Shown piece by piece: positions 5,684 to 6,059 of a stretch of 6,059 bases of DNA. Each line of letters starts with the position of its first letter. The first letter of the stretch is position 1. Origin of the DNA: Spirochaetota bacterium. GTDB lineage: Bacteria; Spirochaetota; Spirochaetia; DSM-27196; PWMO01. The notes beneath the pieces are model-generated. The model was not told where the DNA came from. It saw only the letters and a program-made list of their open reading frames with translations, and made no database searches. Made by a program: the position numbers and the translations under genes. The stretch lies in contig JAAAOH010000221.1 in NCBI GenBank assembly GCA_009908925.1, positions 1 through 6,059 of the forward strand. The letters run 5' to 3'.

Positions 5684-6059
5684 TCATTGAATGCCGACAA
5701 GCGCGCGAAGCGTTCCGTAGAGCACGTTTACCCCGCGCTCGATGTCCTCGGCGGAGGTGTGCTCCTCCGGGCAGTGACTGCGTCCGTTGACGCTCGGCAC
5801 GAAAATCATCGCCGACGGCACGTGTCGCCCGAGGATCTGAGCGTCGTGCCCGGCGCCGCTGTGCATGTCCCGCCGAGTATAGCCGAGATCATCCGCCGCC
5901 GCACGGATAGCGTCGAGAAGCCCACCGTCGAAGGGAACCGGATCCTCGATCAGGATCTCCCTTCGTCTGAGTTTCTGTCCGGTTCGAGCCTCAACCTTCG
6001 TGAGGAGGCGCCGAAGCGCCCGGTCGGCGTCGACGAGCACCTCCCGACGCGGTGATCGT
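5684..6059 (-). CDS. M20-type N-carbamoyl-L-amino acid hydrolase / allantoate amidohydrolase-like enzyme (partial, C-terminal part only)
   Basis: The last 124 codons of a metal-dependent hydrolase are visible; the frame is open to the right edge (first full codon at 6058), and family members are usually about 400-420 aa, so the N-terminal two thirds and most metal ligands are missing. The visible part begins with RSPRREVLVDADRA, matching the strand and helix leaving the dimerisation domain. It then has MHSGAGHDA, followed by SAMIFVPSVNGRSHCPEEHTS, where the histidine of GRSH is the expected last metal ligand, and ends in the usual short helix (TLRALVGIQ). This pattern is typical of N-carbamoyl-L-amino acid hydrolases, beta-ureidopropionases and allantoate amidohydrolases, which release ammonia and CO2 from ureido groups. 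A GTG at 6040 could be mistaken for a start, but it lies inside the conserved domain. The exact ureido substrate cannot be told from this fragment. Confidence 0.82.
   Translation of the reverse strand, partial: RSPRREVLVDADRALRRLLTKVEARTGQKLRRREILIEDPVPFDGGLLDAIRAAADDLGYTRRDMHSGAGHDAQILGRHVPSAMIFVPSVNGRSHCPEEHTSAEDIERGVNVLYGTLRALVGIQ

Noticed and set aside
5684..6040. A complete 118-aa gene starting at the GTG at 6040
   Set aside because: The frame stays open to the window edge, and the residues before 6040 (RSPRRE) continue the conserved M20 domain, so this is the tail of a larger gene.

Overview
The window holds six genes, all on the minus strand, packed head to tail. Read in the direction of transcription (high to low coordinates) they are: the C-terminal part of an M20-type N-carbamoylase/allantoate-amidohydrolase-like enzyme (cut by the right edge), an agmatinase/ureohydrolase-family enzyme, a PLP class-III aminotransferase of the diaminobutyrate-aminotransferase type, aspartate-semialdehyde dehydrogenase (asd), an M20D amidohydrolase, and the N-terminal two thirds of a TRAP-transporter solute-binding protein (cut by the left edge). 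There is no RNA gene, mobile element or CRISPR array, and no gene-free stretch above 300 bases; the longest gap is 183 bp.

Layout: 5684-6059 carbamoylase end; 4634-5626 ureohydrolase; 4451-4633 a regulatory gap with a terminator-like hairpin, a good sigma70-type promoter (TTGACA, 17 bp, CAGAAT) and two abutting inverted repeats in the leader; 3062-4450 aminotransferase; 2006-3040 asd (GTG start); 790-1995 M20D amidohydrolase; 1-726 TRAP binding protein. Gaps between the last four genes are 21, 10 and 63 bp, so they probably form one transcript starting near 4524. The carbamoylase and ureohydrolase look like the end of an upstream transcription unit.

Organism: a bacterium with fairly GC-rich coding DNA and clear Shine-Dalgarno sites. 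The binding protein's signal peptide is followed at once by EGGQES, a mature N-terminus I associate with exported binding proteins of spirochaetes. Spirochaetota is therefore my best guess, but it rests on little.

How the genes may work together (inference): the TRAP system would import a small carboxylated, nitrogen-rich compound. Two M20 hydrolases and a ureohydrolase would remove carbamoyl, acyl or amidino groups from nitrogen. The aminotransferase would turn the exposed diamino acid (for example 2,4-diaminobutyrate) into an aldehyde, and Asd would connect aspartate semialdehyde to aspartyl phosphate. The set resembles ectoine catabolism in logic (uptake, deacylation, transamination to aspartate semialdehyde, oxidation) but uses different enzyme families and adds a ureohydrolase. 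The substrate cannot be read from the sequence, and a biosynthetic direction from aspartyl phosphate remains possible.
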